A stretch of 33,430 bases of DNA from assembly GCA_013138965.1 (NCBI GenBank), contig WTBT01000107.1, positions 1 to 33,430 on the forward strand. Direction: 5' to 3'. A model generated the notes under the pieces. The model made no database searches, had not been told where the DNA came from, and was given only the letters and a program-made list of their open reading frames with translations. Source of the DNA: Candidatus Aegiribacteria sp. (GTDB lineage Bacteria; Fermentibacterota; Fermentibacteria; Fermentibacterales; JCC-6). Made by a program: the position numbers and the translations under genes. Below are positions 1-6,427 of the stretch, piece by piece. Each line of letters opens with the position of its first letter. The stretch's first letter is position 1.

Positions 1-142
1 TCTCCTCCCTCCCAGGAGGATGAGCAAGACCTTCCCGAAGCTGATTCATCAGATCTTCATCAGCAAACGAGAAAGCAGTCAGCAGATGCCTGGCATACTG
101 ATCAATAACTTCTTTACCGAACTGAACAGGATTAAGTGACAT
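1..142 (-). CDS. DEAD/DEAH-box helicase-like protein, N-terminal fragment
   Basis: Only the first 47 codons are visible; the gene runs off the left edge. The ATG at 142-140 has a strong ribosome-binding site, GGGAGG, at 152-147. The visible protein begins MSLNPVQFGKEVIDQYARH and continues with LLTAFSFADEDLMNQ. This 'NPVxFGxxVxxQxxRxLLTAF' opening is, from memory, typical of large DEAD/DEAH or DrmA/Lhr-like helicases found in defence and repair loci. No Walker motif lies inside the window, so the helicase call rests on the N-terminal pattern alone. It is transcribed away from the zinc-ribbon gene at 408, and the 265 bp between them presumably holds divergent promoters. An unrelated protein with a similar start cannot be excluded. 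Confidence 0.45.
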   Translation of the reverse strand, partial: MSLNPVQFGKEVIDQYARHLLTAFSFADEDLMNQLREGLAHPPGREE

Positions 143-407
143 TGAACCTCCCAGCAAGAGTCAATGAAAGATAGTCTACAGAGGAATCAAAGCCAATTGA
201 TGGGTAGATTGGTGCAGGATTAAAGAGTCAAAGTGCTGAAGGAATGGTTGAGTATTGAAAGATTGAAAGACAAAATAATCACGGTTGACAATGTCGCGGA
301 ATGAATTAGTCTTTTTCTGTATAAGCAGTAACTGGGGATATCCAGAACTGATTTAATAATTGCTTGCCGTGAGTTTAAGAGGAAAACAAGAAGAACGGAG
401 GTGAAAA

Positions 408-548
408 ATGCCGACCACCAGAGAAAAACCTGGAAAGGGAACATATAAATGTACGAAATGTGGGACTACTGTACATCTGGATGACAACACTGACACACTA
501 CCTCCTTGTCCAAAATGTAATGGTACCAATTTTGTAAGGATTAGTTGA
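408..548 (+). CDS. small zinc-ribbon protein (46 aa)
   Basis: A 46-residue protein starts at ATG 408 behind an excellent ribosome-binding site (CGGAGGTG, 395-402) and ends at TGA 546-548. It has two CxxC knuckles, C15-T-K-C18 and C34-P-K-C37, separated by 15 residues. That is the layout of a four-cysteine zinc ribbon or rubredoxin-like fold. The flanks are basic (REKPGKG at the start) and the end is short (FVRIS). Proteins of this size often bind nucleic acid or act as accessory subunits, but nothing here shows the partner. It lies between the divergent helicase fragment and a broken helical-protein gene. The strong Shine-Dalgarno sequence and paired cysteines make it a convincing gene despite its size. 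Confidence 0.7.
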   Translation: MPTTREKPGKGTYKCTKCGTTVHLDDNTDTLPPCPKCNGTNFVRIS

Positions 549-702
549 TTCAGACCGATTCATGTAATTGCGAATAATTTACATGTATAGTTAACTCGAG
601 TGGATATATAGAAACCGTTTATGGAAATATCTCTATCCAGATATGACCAAGAAATCTGCAGTCAACTAGACAGAAGTGCTCTACGAGAGAAAGAAGATCG
701 GA

Positions 703-1295
703 ATGATTGAGGAGAACGAATCCTTGCCCCTTGAACCTATCTTTGCCTTCGATAAGGATTGGCACTGTAATGCATGCCTGAATTGGTGGTATGATGGGAT
801 GGAACTGTATGTTCTTGGTTATAAGATGGCTGCAGTTTAGTTGCTCAAGTAATAGAGACAGGTAATCATCAGGATTTCCTTGTCTTCCCCGTCTGCTTTT
901 TATACAGACAATACATAGAGTTACGTCTAAAAGAGGTTATTTCTTCCGGCAGACGATTACTAGAAGAACCAGGAACCTTCCCACAACATCATAAGATTCA
1001 GCACCTCTGGGAATCCGCTATAACAATTCTTGAGAAGGTATTTCCCGAGGATTCAGAGCTTCCTAATCTTCAATTAATTCCTGGCCATGTAGTATCTGAA
1101 TTTTCGAAGTTGGATCCAGACTCTGTTACTTTCAGGTACCCAACCGATAAACATGGAGAGATTCTTCTTGAAGGCATAAGCCACATAAATCTTCGAAGGT
1201 TAGCGGAGTATGTGAATGAATTCGCCATGTTCATGGATGCTGGGAGCATGGCAATATCAGTATACTTGGACCAGAAGAATGAGATGAACGCATAA
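703..1295 (+). pseudogene. frameshifted conserved helical (HEPN-like) hypothetical protein
   Basis: Two reading frames together encode one protein of about 198 residues. The first runs from ATG 703 to TAG 838-840 and ends ...LGYKMAAV. The second is open from a TAA at 822-824 to TAA 1293-1295 and reads SLVAQVIETGNHQDF, then FLYRQYIELRLKEV, then LDPDSVTFRYP, then GISHINLRRLAEYVNEF. A single indel near 834-840 restores continuity (KMAA-xSLVAQ). The FLYRQYIELRLKE block followed by HHKIxHLWE and DPDSxxFRYPxDK is a pattern I associate with a widespread uncharacterised helical family, possibly HEPN-related; that relation is inference. No start codon lies within the second frame near its beginning, so the downstream part is unlikely to be expressed alone. 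An assembly error is the main alternative. Confidence 0.6.
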
Positions 1296-1377
1296 TGAAG
1301 ACTAATATCTGGATGATAACGTCATCCAGCTAAAATGTAGTCCTGATTGAACGAGCTGATTGTGAGGATAGAAGATT

Positions 1378-1393
1378 GAATCTGAAAAGATTC
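1378..1393. promoter_or_regulatory. inverted repeat upstream of the toxin-antitoxin operon
   Basis: GAATCT and AGATTC form a perfect 6-bp inverted repeat around GAAA. It lies about 100 bp upstream of the toxin start in a 160-bp gene-free stretch. It could be a regulator half-site pair or chance in AT-rich DNA. Confidence 0.25.
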
Positions 1394-1435
1394 TAACAGA
1401 TTCATAGATTTACTATTAATAAATGAAATCAGGGA

Positions 1436-1464
1436 TTGACTCTGAACTTATCATATGATAAATT
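1436..1464 (+). promoter_or_regulatory. putative promoter with palindromic operator for the toxin-antitoxin pair
   Basis: TTGACT (1436-1441) and TAAATT (1459-1464) have a 17-bp spacer and resemble sigma-70 -35 and -10 boxes. The perfect 14-bp palindrome TTATCATATGATAA (1448-1461) covers the spacer and runs into the -10 box. This is a classic place for an autorepressor operator, and the antitoxin downstream carries an HTH domain. Transcription starting near 1471 would leave just enough leader for the AGAAGG site in front of ATG 1482. The palindrome is seen directly; promoter and operator roles are inferred. Confidence 0.45.
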
Positions 1465-1481
1465 CAGTACAGAAGGCGAAG

Positions 1482-1847
1482 ATGACAACAAACATCATAC
1501 AAGTGACAAATTTCCTTAAAGCCTTCAAAGGAGCTGTTAATGATGGAGCTTCAATTCAGTATATCAGCAGAGCAAAGAATTGGGAAGTATTATCAGTCCT
1601 TGAATTTACTCTCAACCAGCGTACAGAGACTATTCTATCCCTGAAGCCAACAGATTACATAGATGGACCAATAAGAGATAAAAAGGGACGTAAAGGACAA
1701 TGTTGGGTTTTCGGAAATTCAGTCAACAACACAGATATTTACATCAAGATCAAGCTTATTCCCAAGAGGAAAAAGGGACCAATCCCAATATGCATTTCCT
1801 TCCATATCGCAGATTATCCTCTCTCCTATCCCTTGAAAGGAATATGA
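1482..1847 (+). CDS. MqsR-like toxin of a type II toxin-antitoxin pair
   Basis: A small protein (121 aa from ATG 1482; 130 aa if ATG 1455 is used) resembling the MqsR-type RNA interferase group found beside Panacea antitoxins. Matching elements in order are an N-terminal helix (VTNFLKAFKGAV), the stretch ILSLKPTDYIDGPIRDKKGR, then CWVFGNSVNNTDIYIKIKL, and the C-terminal CISFHIADYPLSYPLK. The 'GPxxDxxGRxGxxWVFG...YIKxKL...CISFHxAxYPL' layout is characteristic as I recall it. I prefer ATG 1482 because AGAAGG lies 5 nt upstream, whereas ATG 1455 lacks a ribosome-binding site and sits inside the putative operator. The stop is 1 nt before the antitoxin start. MqsR proteins cleave mRNA during translation; I did not assign catalytic residues here. 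Toxin-first gene order matches mqsRA. Confidence 0.72.
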   Translation: MTTNIIQVTNFLKAFKGAVNDGASIQYISRAKNWEVLSVLEFTLNQRTETILSLKPTDYIDGPIRDKKGRKGQCWVFGNSVNNTDIYIKIKLIPKRKKGPIPICISFHIADYPLSYPLKGI

Positions 1848-1848
1848 A

Positions 1849-2871
1849 ATGAGAATGTTCTGCCCAATCTGTGAAGAAGTACATGATGTTCAGGTAATAC
1901 AGCAGGAAGAACCCGTCACCGTTCGAGGTGAACAGTATCTGGCTATAGCCAGATACTACCGATGTCCTGAAAGCGGAGAGGAATTTGAGACTTCTGACTC
2001 GCCTTTCGACCCACTTGCTGATGCTTACTATCAATATCGGGAAAGACACAAGATGCTTACACCCGAAAAGATCAGATCATTCCGGCACGAATATGAACTT
2101 ACTCAGAAGGAACTCTCAGATCTTCTTGGCTGGGGAGCAGTAACCCTCAGCCGTTATGAAAATGGCTCGCTACAGGACTTCTCACACGATAATCAACTAC
2201 AATTAGCAATGATTCCGGAAAACTTGATTCAATTGATTAATCGAAATTCAGATGCGCTTTCAAAAGACAAAAGCAATAGATTGCTGGATATTCTTACGGG
2301 TAAACGAGGTGCCAGAAATACTACTTTAGAATGTGTTGAGAAGAAGCTCATATCAAAAAAACCAAGTATCTGGAATGGTTTCAGGAAATTCAATATTGAG
2401 AAATTTATGGGTGTTGTTGAATTCTTCTGTTCAGAATTGGAAACATATCCAACAAAGCTCAATAAGCTTCTGTTCTATTCTGACTTTCTGCATTACAGAG
2501 AAAACACAGTTTCAATCACGGGAGCCCTTTATGCTCATGCGCCCTGGGGGCCGGTGCCTGATGATTTCAAGACTCTTCTTGCAATGATGGAAGAAGAACT
2601 AGCGATTTTTCAATCAGAAGAAATAGCATTCGAAGGCAAGGCCTACACCGGAGTAACTCTGACTATCCTGACTAATGATCATATCACTGCTCTTGATACT
2701 GATGAGATTGAAACGCTCAGAAGTATACTGAAAACACTAGGACATCTATCATCTTCCGAACTCAGTAAGCTTTCACATGGCGAGAATGCTTACAAAGAGA
2801 CAACACAGGGGGAACTGATCACATATGAGTATGCTGAATTTCTCGATGGGATAAAAGCAGGAGTATCATGA
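1849..2871 (+). CDS. Panacea-domain antitoxin with MqsA-type zinc finger and HTH
   Basis: A 340-residue three-part antitoxin. Residues 1-50 form an MqsA/YgiT-type zinc finger with C5-P-I-C8 and C39. The expected fourth cysteine is Ser42 (CPESGEEFET), so the second knuckle looks incomplete. Residues 65-115 form an XRE-type helix-turn-helix (LTQKELSDLLGWGAVTLSRYENG). Residues 180-300 form a Panacea (DUF4065/SocA-like) domain, with KLNKLLFYSDFLHY and the G-ALYAHAPWGPVPDDF segment. Panacea domains neutralise diverse toxins, and the HTH should autorepress the operon. The start is set by GAAAGG (1835-1840) and lies 1 nt after the toxin stop. The last codons overlap the next gene by 4 nt (ATGA, 2868-2871), which implies translational coupling to an ATPase gene. 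Confidence 0.85.
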   Translation: MRMFCPICEEVHDVQVIQQEEPVTVRGEQYLAIARYYRCPESGEEFETSDSPFDPLADAYYQYRERHKMLTPEKIRSFRHEYELTQKELSDLLGWGAVTLSRYENGSLQDFSHDNQLQLAMIPENLIQLINRNSDALSKDKSNRLLDILTGKRGARNTTLECVEKKLISKKPSIWNGFRKFNIEKFMGVVEFFCSELETYPTKLNKLLFYSDFLHYRENTVSITGALYAHAPWGPVPDDFKTLLAMMEEELAIFQSEEIAFEGKAYTGVTLTILTNDHITALDTDEIETLRSILKTLGHLSSSELSKLSHGENAYKETTQGELITYEYAEFLDGIKAGVS

Positions 2872-3390
2872 AGAACTTATCAATCTGGATATCAAATTTC
2901 AAATGCTTTCGAGATGAACCACAAGGACTTACTCGAATCTTACCAGTAAACGTGATTATAGGTAGGAATAACTCAGGGAAATCAGCTCTCCTTGACATGG
3001 TTGATGGGATAATAACAGGCAAATTTACGCAATCGGAGCATAAATACAGAATCGATTGAATCAGATCCGAACGCGATTACAAAAGAACTGCTTGGAAAGG
3101 CAAGGTACAGGGTTTCGGGGGAATGGTTCAAGCATTGCGGCAGAAGCGAGCGATTACTTGTTTTTCCCGCAAAGGGTGGAAGCAATTTTGACATTTTCAA
3201 AGAGTTTATGAACACGGTACAGAGAACAGATCCGGAGGATCTTATCGATCTTCTTTCAGGAGGGGGATATGGAGTAACACATCAGGCGTTTCAGAACAGT
3301 GAGCTGAAACGGATTGCTGCGGTTGAACGGGATCTGAATTGCCTGTGGAGCATGCAGTACAGGTTCAAATATATCGGGCAAAATTCAATC
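2868..3390 (+). pseudogene. AAA/OLD-like ATPase, frameshifted and truncated
   Basis: ATG 2868 overlaps the antitoxin stop and has AGGAG just upstream. The first 63 codons encode an N-terminal ATPase strand and Walker A loop (IIGRNNSGKSALLDMVDG, about residues 30-47), then hit TGA at 3057-3059. From about 3020 the next frame is open and continues in kind: AITKELLGKARYRVSGEW, then FDIFKEFMNTVQRTD, then LKRIAAVERDLN and YIGQNSISEA. 'RIAAxERDL...YIGxN' resembles the middle of AAA15/OLD-family ATPases, so one frameshift near 3020-3060 separates two parts of one gene. After about 3390 the sequence switches to a methyltransferase, so Walker B and the C-terminus are missing. The end point is approximate. 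The intact ancestor would have been the third gene of the toxin-antitoxin operon. Confidence 0.6.
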
Positions 3391-3745
3391 AGCGAAGCAA
3401 TCGGAGGGGATGTACGCCGGCTTCCCATAGCATCGGAGAGTTTTGATACCGCAATGAACCCTGCAGGGACTTGTTGAATTGCATGGGATCAGCGGGTTCC
3501 TGAAGGAAGCATTCAGAGTTCTCAGAGTGGGTGGTTACTACATTGCTCTCTATTCGGAAGATCCTGTTACATGTGATATTCTGCCACTCTCCGATCTCAG
3601 AAGATTTGCCCTTGCAGCGGATCTGTATGCAGGGCATGAGCCGTTCATCACCGCAGCCAAAGAAGTCGGGTTCAGTGTTATCAATACAAAAACTCTCGAA
3701 GGTACGAAGGCAAAAAAACGAATCACCATATTCAGGAGAATGTGA
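3391..3745 (+). pseudogene. class I SAM-dependent methyltransferase, C-terminal half, frameshifted
   Basis: The frame carrying the ATPase remnant runs into GGDVRRLPIASESFDTAMN, a typical post-motif-I segment of small class I methyltransferases (the xLPxxxxSFD block). It stops at TGA 3475-3477. The neighbouring frame takes over from about 3458: TLQGLVELHGISGFLKEAFR, then VLRVGGYYIALYSED, and ends ITIFRRM at TGA 3743-3745. Joining the frames near 3457 restores SFDTAMN-TLQGLVELHG and the EAxRVLxxGG motif. The glycine-rich SAM-binding motif I is absent, so the N-terminal half has been lost, probably in the deletion that fused this fragment to the ATPase remnant. It cannot encode an active enzyme. 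The 5' boundary is approximate. Confidence 0.6.
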
Positions 3746-3939
3746 TGGACAGTTCCAGCAAACTGAAGTGGAACCACCAGCGGTTGAATAACGGATGTGC
3801 CTGGACATGTCCTGCAACAATCCTGGGTCGCTGGGGCATCGATATTGAAACTGAACAGCTACAGGAACTGGCATCTTCCGATAAGAAGGAAAGGACGAAC
3901 CGCATTCTGTCAGTGTCCCGTGTAAAGCCTTTTCCATAG
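3745..3939 (+). CDS. small hypothetical protein or remnant (64 aa)
   Basis: ATG 3745 overlaps the methyltransferase stop (TGATG) and has AGGAG 7 nt upstream, so it looks like the next gene of the same former operon. The product is hydrophilic, starts MDSSSKLKWNHQRLNNG and ends RVKPFP. I recognise no domain or membrane segment. It sits among broken genes and a seven-G run follows at 3943-3949, so it may itself be the start of a truncated or frameshifted gene. Evidence that it is real is limited to its ribosome-binding site and stop-start overlap. Confidence 0.3.
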   Translation: MDSSSKLKWNHQRLNNGCAWTCPATILGRWGIDIETEQLQELASSDKKERTNRILSVSRVKPFP

Positions 3940-3951
3940 AACCGGGGGGGC

Positions 3952-4032
3952 GAGGTCATAGTCTACCACCCCGAGATCGGTATCTTTATTCATTACGAAG
4001 ATTACATCGATCCGACCGCGGTATACATGTAA
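3952..4032 (+). pseudogene. short C-terminal protein remnant
   Basis: A 26-codon open stretch, EVIVYHPEIGIFIHYEDYID through PTAVYM, ends at TAA 4030-4032 just after a G7 homopolymer. The alternation of strand-like residues looks like real protein rather than random translation, but there is no start codon or ribosome-binding site. It may be the end of the upstream 64-residue reading frame after a frameshift in the G run, or of a separate deleted gene. The remainder to 4066 shows nothing recognisable. Confidence 0.25.
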
Positions 4033-4066
4033 CCAGAAGTCATGTCTGATTGGAATGCGCTGTTGC

Positions 4067-4582
4067 TTAATCTTTGGTGCTGCCGGTTACCCCGAAGAAG
4101 CCATTCTCCATAAGGGAGATGGTGTCAATCGAAGTAGTTTCTCCCGACGCATCGATAAGCCACTCGTTCACAATGATTGTTCCATCGGTGTCAACATAAC
4201 CGTTTCGTGACACGAAACCCTCTGAGTTCCAGTAGTAAACAGAAAGCCAGTCAATAACTTGATCATCCTTGGAGTAGCTGATCAGCCAGCCGTAGATCTC
4301 TTCCGTGTAAATTTGGAAGAACAGGAGCAGAAAAGGTGTTCCCGCTATATCAGCCTTACCGTGAAGGTATTGTGTGAAATGGCTGCCGGTATTCGGAAAC
4401 TCGCTAAGACCCAAACTATCAAAAAGTTCATCGCTGATGGGGTCGCTTTCATCGAGCGAGAAGGCCAGGCTGTCGCTGATGATCAGCGGCACAGGGATAA
4501 CGTTTACACCCTCCGGTAGTGAACCTGCCTCAGTTCCGGCGGTGATCAGGATTGTAACAGCAATAACTGCTTTATGGATCAT
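4067..4582 (-). CDS. secreted hypothetical protein (171 aa)
   Basis: ATG 4582 follows GAAGGTGA with suitable spacing. The first residues (MIHKAVIAVTILITAGTEAG) form a signal-peptide-like hydrophobic stretch with a plausible cleavage site after the TEA/G region. The mature part is acidic and rich in aromatic residues (DDQVIDWLSVYYWNSEG, VNEWLIDASGETT), with no cysteine cluster, metal motif or repeat that I recognise. It is on the same strand as the C25 peptidase gene but separated from it by 250 bp containing a palindromic element, so co-transcription is uncertain. The gene-free stretch 4583-4741 holds only a small TACCA/TGGTA inverted repeat (4686-4699). No function can be assigned. Confidence 0.6.
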   Translation of the reverse strand: MIHKAVIAVTILITAGTEAGSLPEGVNVIPVPLIISDSLAFSLDESDPISDELFDSLGLSEFPNTGSHFTQYLHGKADIAGTPFLLLFFQIYTEEIYGWLISYSKDDQVIDWLSVYYWNSEGFVSRNGYVDTDGTIIVNEWLIDASGETTSIDTISLMENGFFGVTGSTKD

Positions 4583-4741
4583 ATGATTTCACCTTCCAGT
4601 CTCGTATAAACTCTGTATGCTTTTCCTGATTGAAGTGATATTACCAGGGGAGGAGCAATGTCAACATTCCGTAAGAACAGTATCGTACCAGAGGTGGTAT
4701 TCTTTACCCCTGAAAGTTTTTCTCTCCTCTTTCATGTCATG

Positions 4742-4826
4742 TAGGGTCAGGTCTTGCATTTAAGCATTTATTACCATCTTTTATTCTAAGAAAACTATAA
4801 ATGCTTAAATGCAAGACCTGACGCTA
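4742..4826. repeat. palindromic MITE-like element, copy 1
   Basis: An 85-bp element has terminal arms of about 28 nt beginning TAGGGTCAGGTCTTGCATTT and ending with the complement, with one mismatch (TAGG/TAGC). The core lies around TTACCATCTTTTATTC. A second copy in opposite orientation occurs at 6408-6427 plus 7204-7277. The element starts 7 bp after the stop codon of the C25 peptidase gene, so as RNA it would form a long hairpin at the 3' end of that transcript. The shape fits non-autonomous elements mobilised in trans; no mobilising transposase for it is in the window. Confidence 0.8.
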
Positions 4827-4832
4827 GAGCTA

Positions 4833-6329
4833 CTATTTGAGGATAATCACCGATGCCTGTGTTGATATCCCTGCTGCGGTGACTCTTACAACGTAGAATC
4901 CAGTCCGGATTGATGACACGGACATCGTGCAGGATGAATCCTCAAGTGTACCGGATGCCACAAGCCTTCCCGATGTATCGTACAGTTCCACTGTTCCCTG
5001 TTCTGCCTCAGTATAAGTCAGAATAAGCTGCGACTGGCAGGGGTTCTGCGCGATCACCAGTTCAGATGGTGCATCGATCTCACCACTCTCATCATCCTCA
5101 ATACCCAGCATGTGCATTGCAGGCAGCAATGTTGGATCGCCAAGCAGAGCCATACCCAGATGCCATGATTTCTCATCGGAGGACAAGCCGTTTGTAGCGA
5201 TGTACTCCCACCAGTCCATGTAGGCCTCACCTATCGACGCACCCTGGCCCATAGGATAGTAGAACTGGGTGAATTGAAGCATGGAACCAGTCTTTGTGCT
5301 TCCCACAGAAGCCAATCCCGTGGAAGTGCAGAATGCGTAAACCGCTCCCATGCAGCGAGACGTTGTGAAACGGGCATTTGAACACGCAAACAGATTGTAG
5401 AAATGCGCCTGCGGATTGGCGGGTACGATCTCATCCCAGGTGGTTGTAGGTCCCTGATCCCAGTAATGAGTACGCGGCCCTGAATGTACGAAGGGGCTTA
5501 TCCATACGTAAGCATCCGGAAGCCTGTTCTCCAGATAATCGGTTCCGTTGGTTTCGTACATATCACTTACCAGTATCGTGTTGGAGTAGACTTGCTGCAT
5601 TGCACTCTGGTAGTTGTTCGCCCAGGGTATCCAGTCATCATCCACATAACACAGAGCAGTCAGCGGATCGGGACCTCCGTTCATCCGCCAGACATGGTTA
5701 CGTTCGATGTAGTCATTTAGCATTTCGATGGGATCACCAAGTGAACTTAGATTGTCCACCTTGATCCGCCCGATATATATCTCAGGGTCCAGGCTTCCGC
5801 TGAACGTATCGTATTTTCCGTCAGTTCCGGGAACGCCGCTTGAGGGATATCCCACCCATAGATCCTCCCATGTTCCGTCAAGGTCCATCAGGAAGTAATC
5901 ACACGGGAAGTGCTCATTATCTCTGAAAGAGTTCTCAAGCATGACCCATGCGACGGGAAGATTCCCCACAAGAACCGCGCCTTCCAATCCATCGTTGTAC
6001 TTATCTGTAAGGTAATCCTTGAGATCCTCGGGAGTACTGTAAGTAACCTCTACCACCTCCCATGAAAGCCCCTGGGATGCGATATCAGTTGTCCACTGTT
6101 CGAGGACTCCGGTGTCAAGACTGTCGGAGAGTCCATCTTCGAATATCAGCAGAAATTCCGCTCCATCACTTCCCATAATGGTTCTTGCTGAGAAAGGCTG
6201 GTAATCGGGTTGTTGCTCGAGCCACTCTTCGTATGTCCCTGCCACATAATTCGGATCAGGGTTCCTCGTTACTGGAATATCGTCGTAAACATCTCCCAGA
6301 AGAGCTAAAACTATCATCATAGGTATCAT
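4833..6329 (-). CDS. C25-family (gingipain-like) cysteine peptidase with C-terminal sorting domain
   Basis: A 498-residue secreted peptidase. A short hydrophobic N-terminus (MIPMMIVLALLG) looks like an abbreviated signal peptide. An in-frame TAA upstream and an AAGGA site 4 nt before ATG 6329 fix the start. The catalytic region carries H282 (PFVHSGPRTH) and C316 (YNLFACSNARF), the His-Cys pair expected of peptidase family C25. It is preceded by the EGAVLVGNLPVAWV strand and PEIYIGRIKV, also typical of the fold. Residues about 420-498 form a beta-rich tail (LVIAQNPCQSQ, VELYDTSGRLV, GFYVVRVTAAG) that matches the Por/type IX C-terminal sorting pattern. Export by a type IX system and surface attachment are therefore inferred; no T9SS gene is in this window. 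No gingipain-type haemagglutinin repeats are present. Confidence 0.88.
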   Translation of the reverse strand: MIPMMIVLALLGDVYDDIPVTRNPDPNYVAGTYEEWLEQQPDYQPFSARTIMGSDGAEFLLIFEDGLSDSLDTGVLEQWTTDIASQGLSWEVVEVTYSTPEDLKDYLTDKYNDGLEGAVLVGNLPVAWVMLENSFRDNEHFPCDYFLMDLDGTWEDLWVGYPSSGVPGTDGKYDTFSGSLDPEIYIGRIKVDNLSSLGDPIEMLNDYIERNHVWRMNGGPDPLTALCYVDDDWIPWANNYQSAMQQVYSNTILVSDMYETNGTDYLENRLPDAYVWISPFVHSGPRTHYWDQGPTTTWDEIVPANPQAHFYNLFACSNARFTTSRCMGAVYAFCTSTGLASVGSTKTGSMLQFTQFYYPMGQGASIGEAYMDWWEYIATNGLSSDEKSWHLGMALLGDPTLLPAMHMLGIEDDESGEIDAPSELVIAQNPCQSQLILTYTEAEQGTVELYDTSGRLVASGTLEDSSCTMSVSSIRTGFYVVRVTAAGISTQASVIILK

Positions 6330-6407
6330 ATCATCCTTCTGTGCAGGGAGTACTTCTTATCAGTACCGTATAGTACACTAACCATAATATTTATATAGCT
6401 TTATAAG

Positions 6408-6427
6408 TAGAGTCAGGTCTTGCATTT
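6408..6427. repeat. palindromic MITE-like element, copy 2, left fragment
   Basis: TAGAGTCAGGTCTTGCATTT is the left arm of the same palindrome as copy 1, and it stops exactly where the IS inverted repeat begins. Its last nine bases, CTTGCATTT (6419-6427), reappear at 7204-7212 as the target-site duplication. Confidence 0.8.

Noticed and set aside
220-444. 74-codon minus-strand frame
   Set aside because: It overlaps the zinc-ribbon start and its ribosome-binding site, lacks its own site and has no recognisable domain.
3389-3937. 182-codon minus-strand frame across the broken methyltransferase region
   Set aside because: Its product is low-complexity and Ser/Cys-rich, antisense to a recognisable methyltransferase remnant, with no ribosome-binding site.
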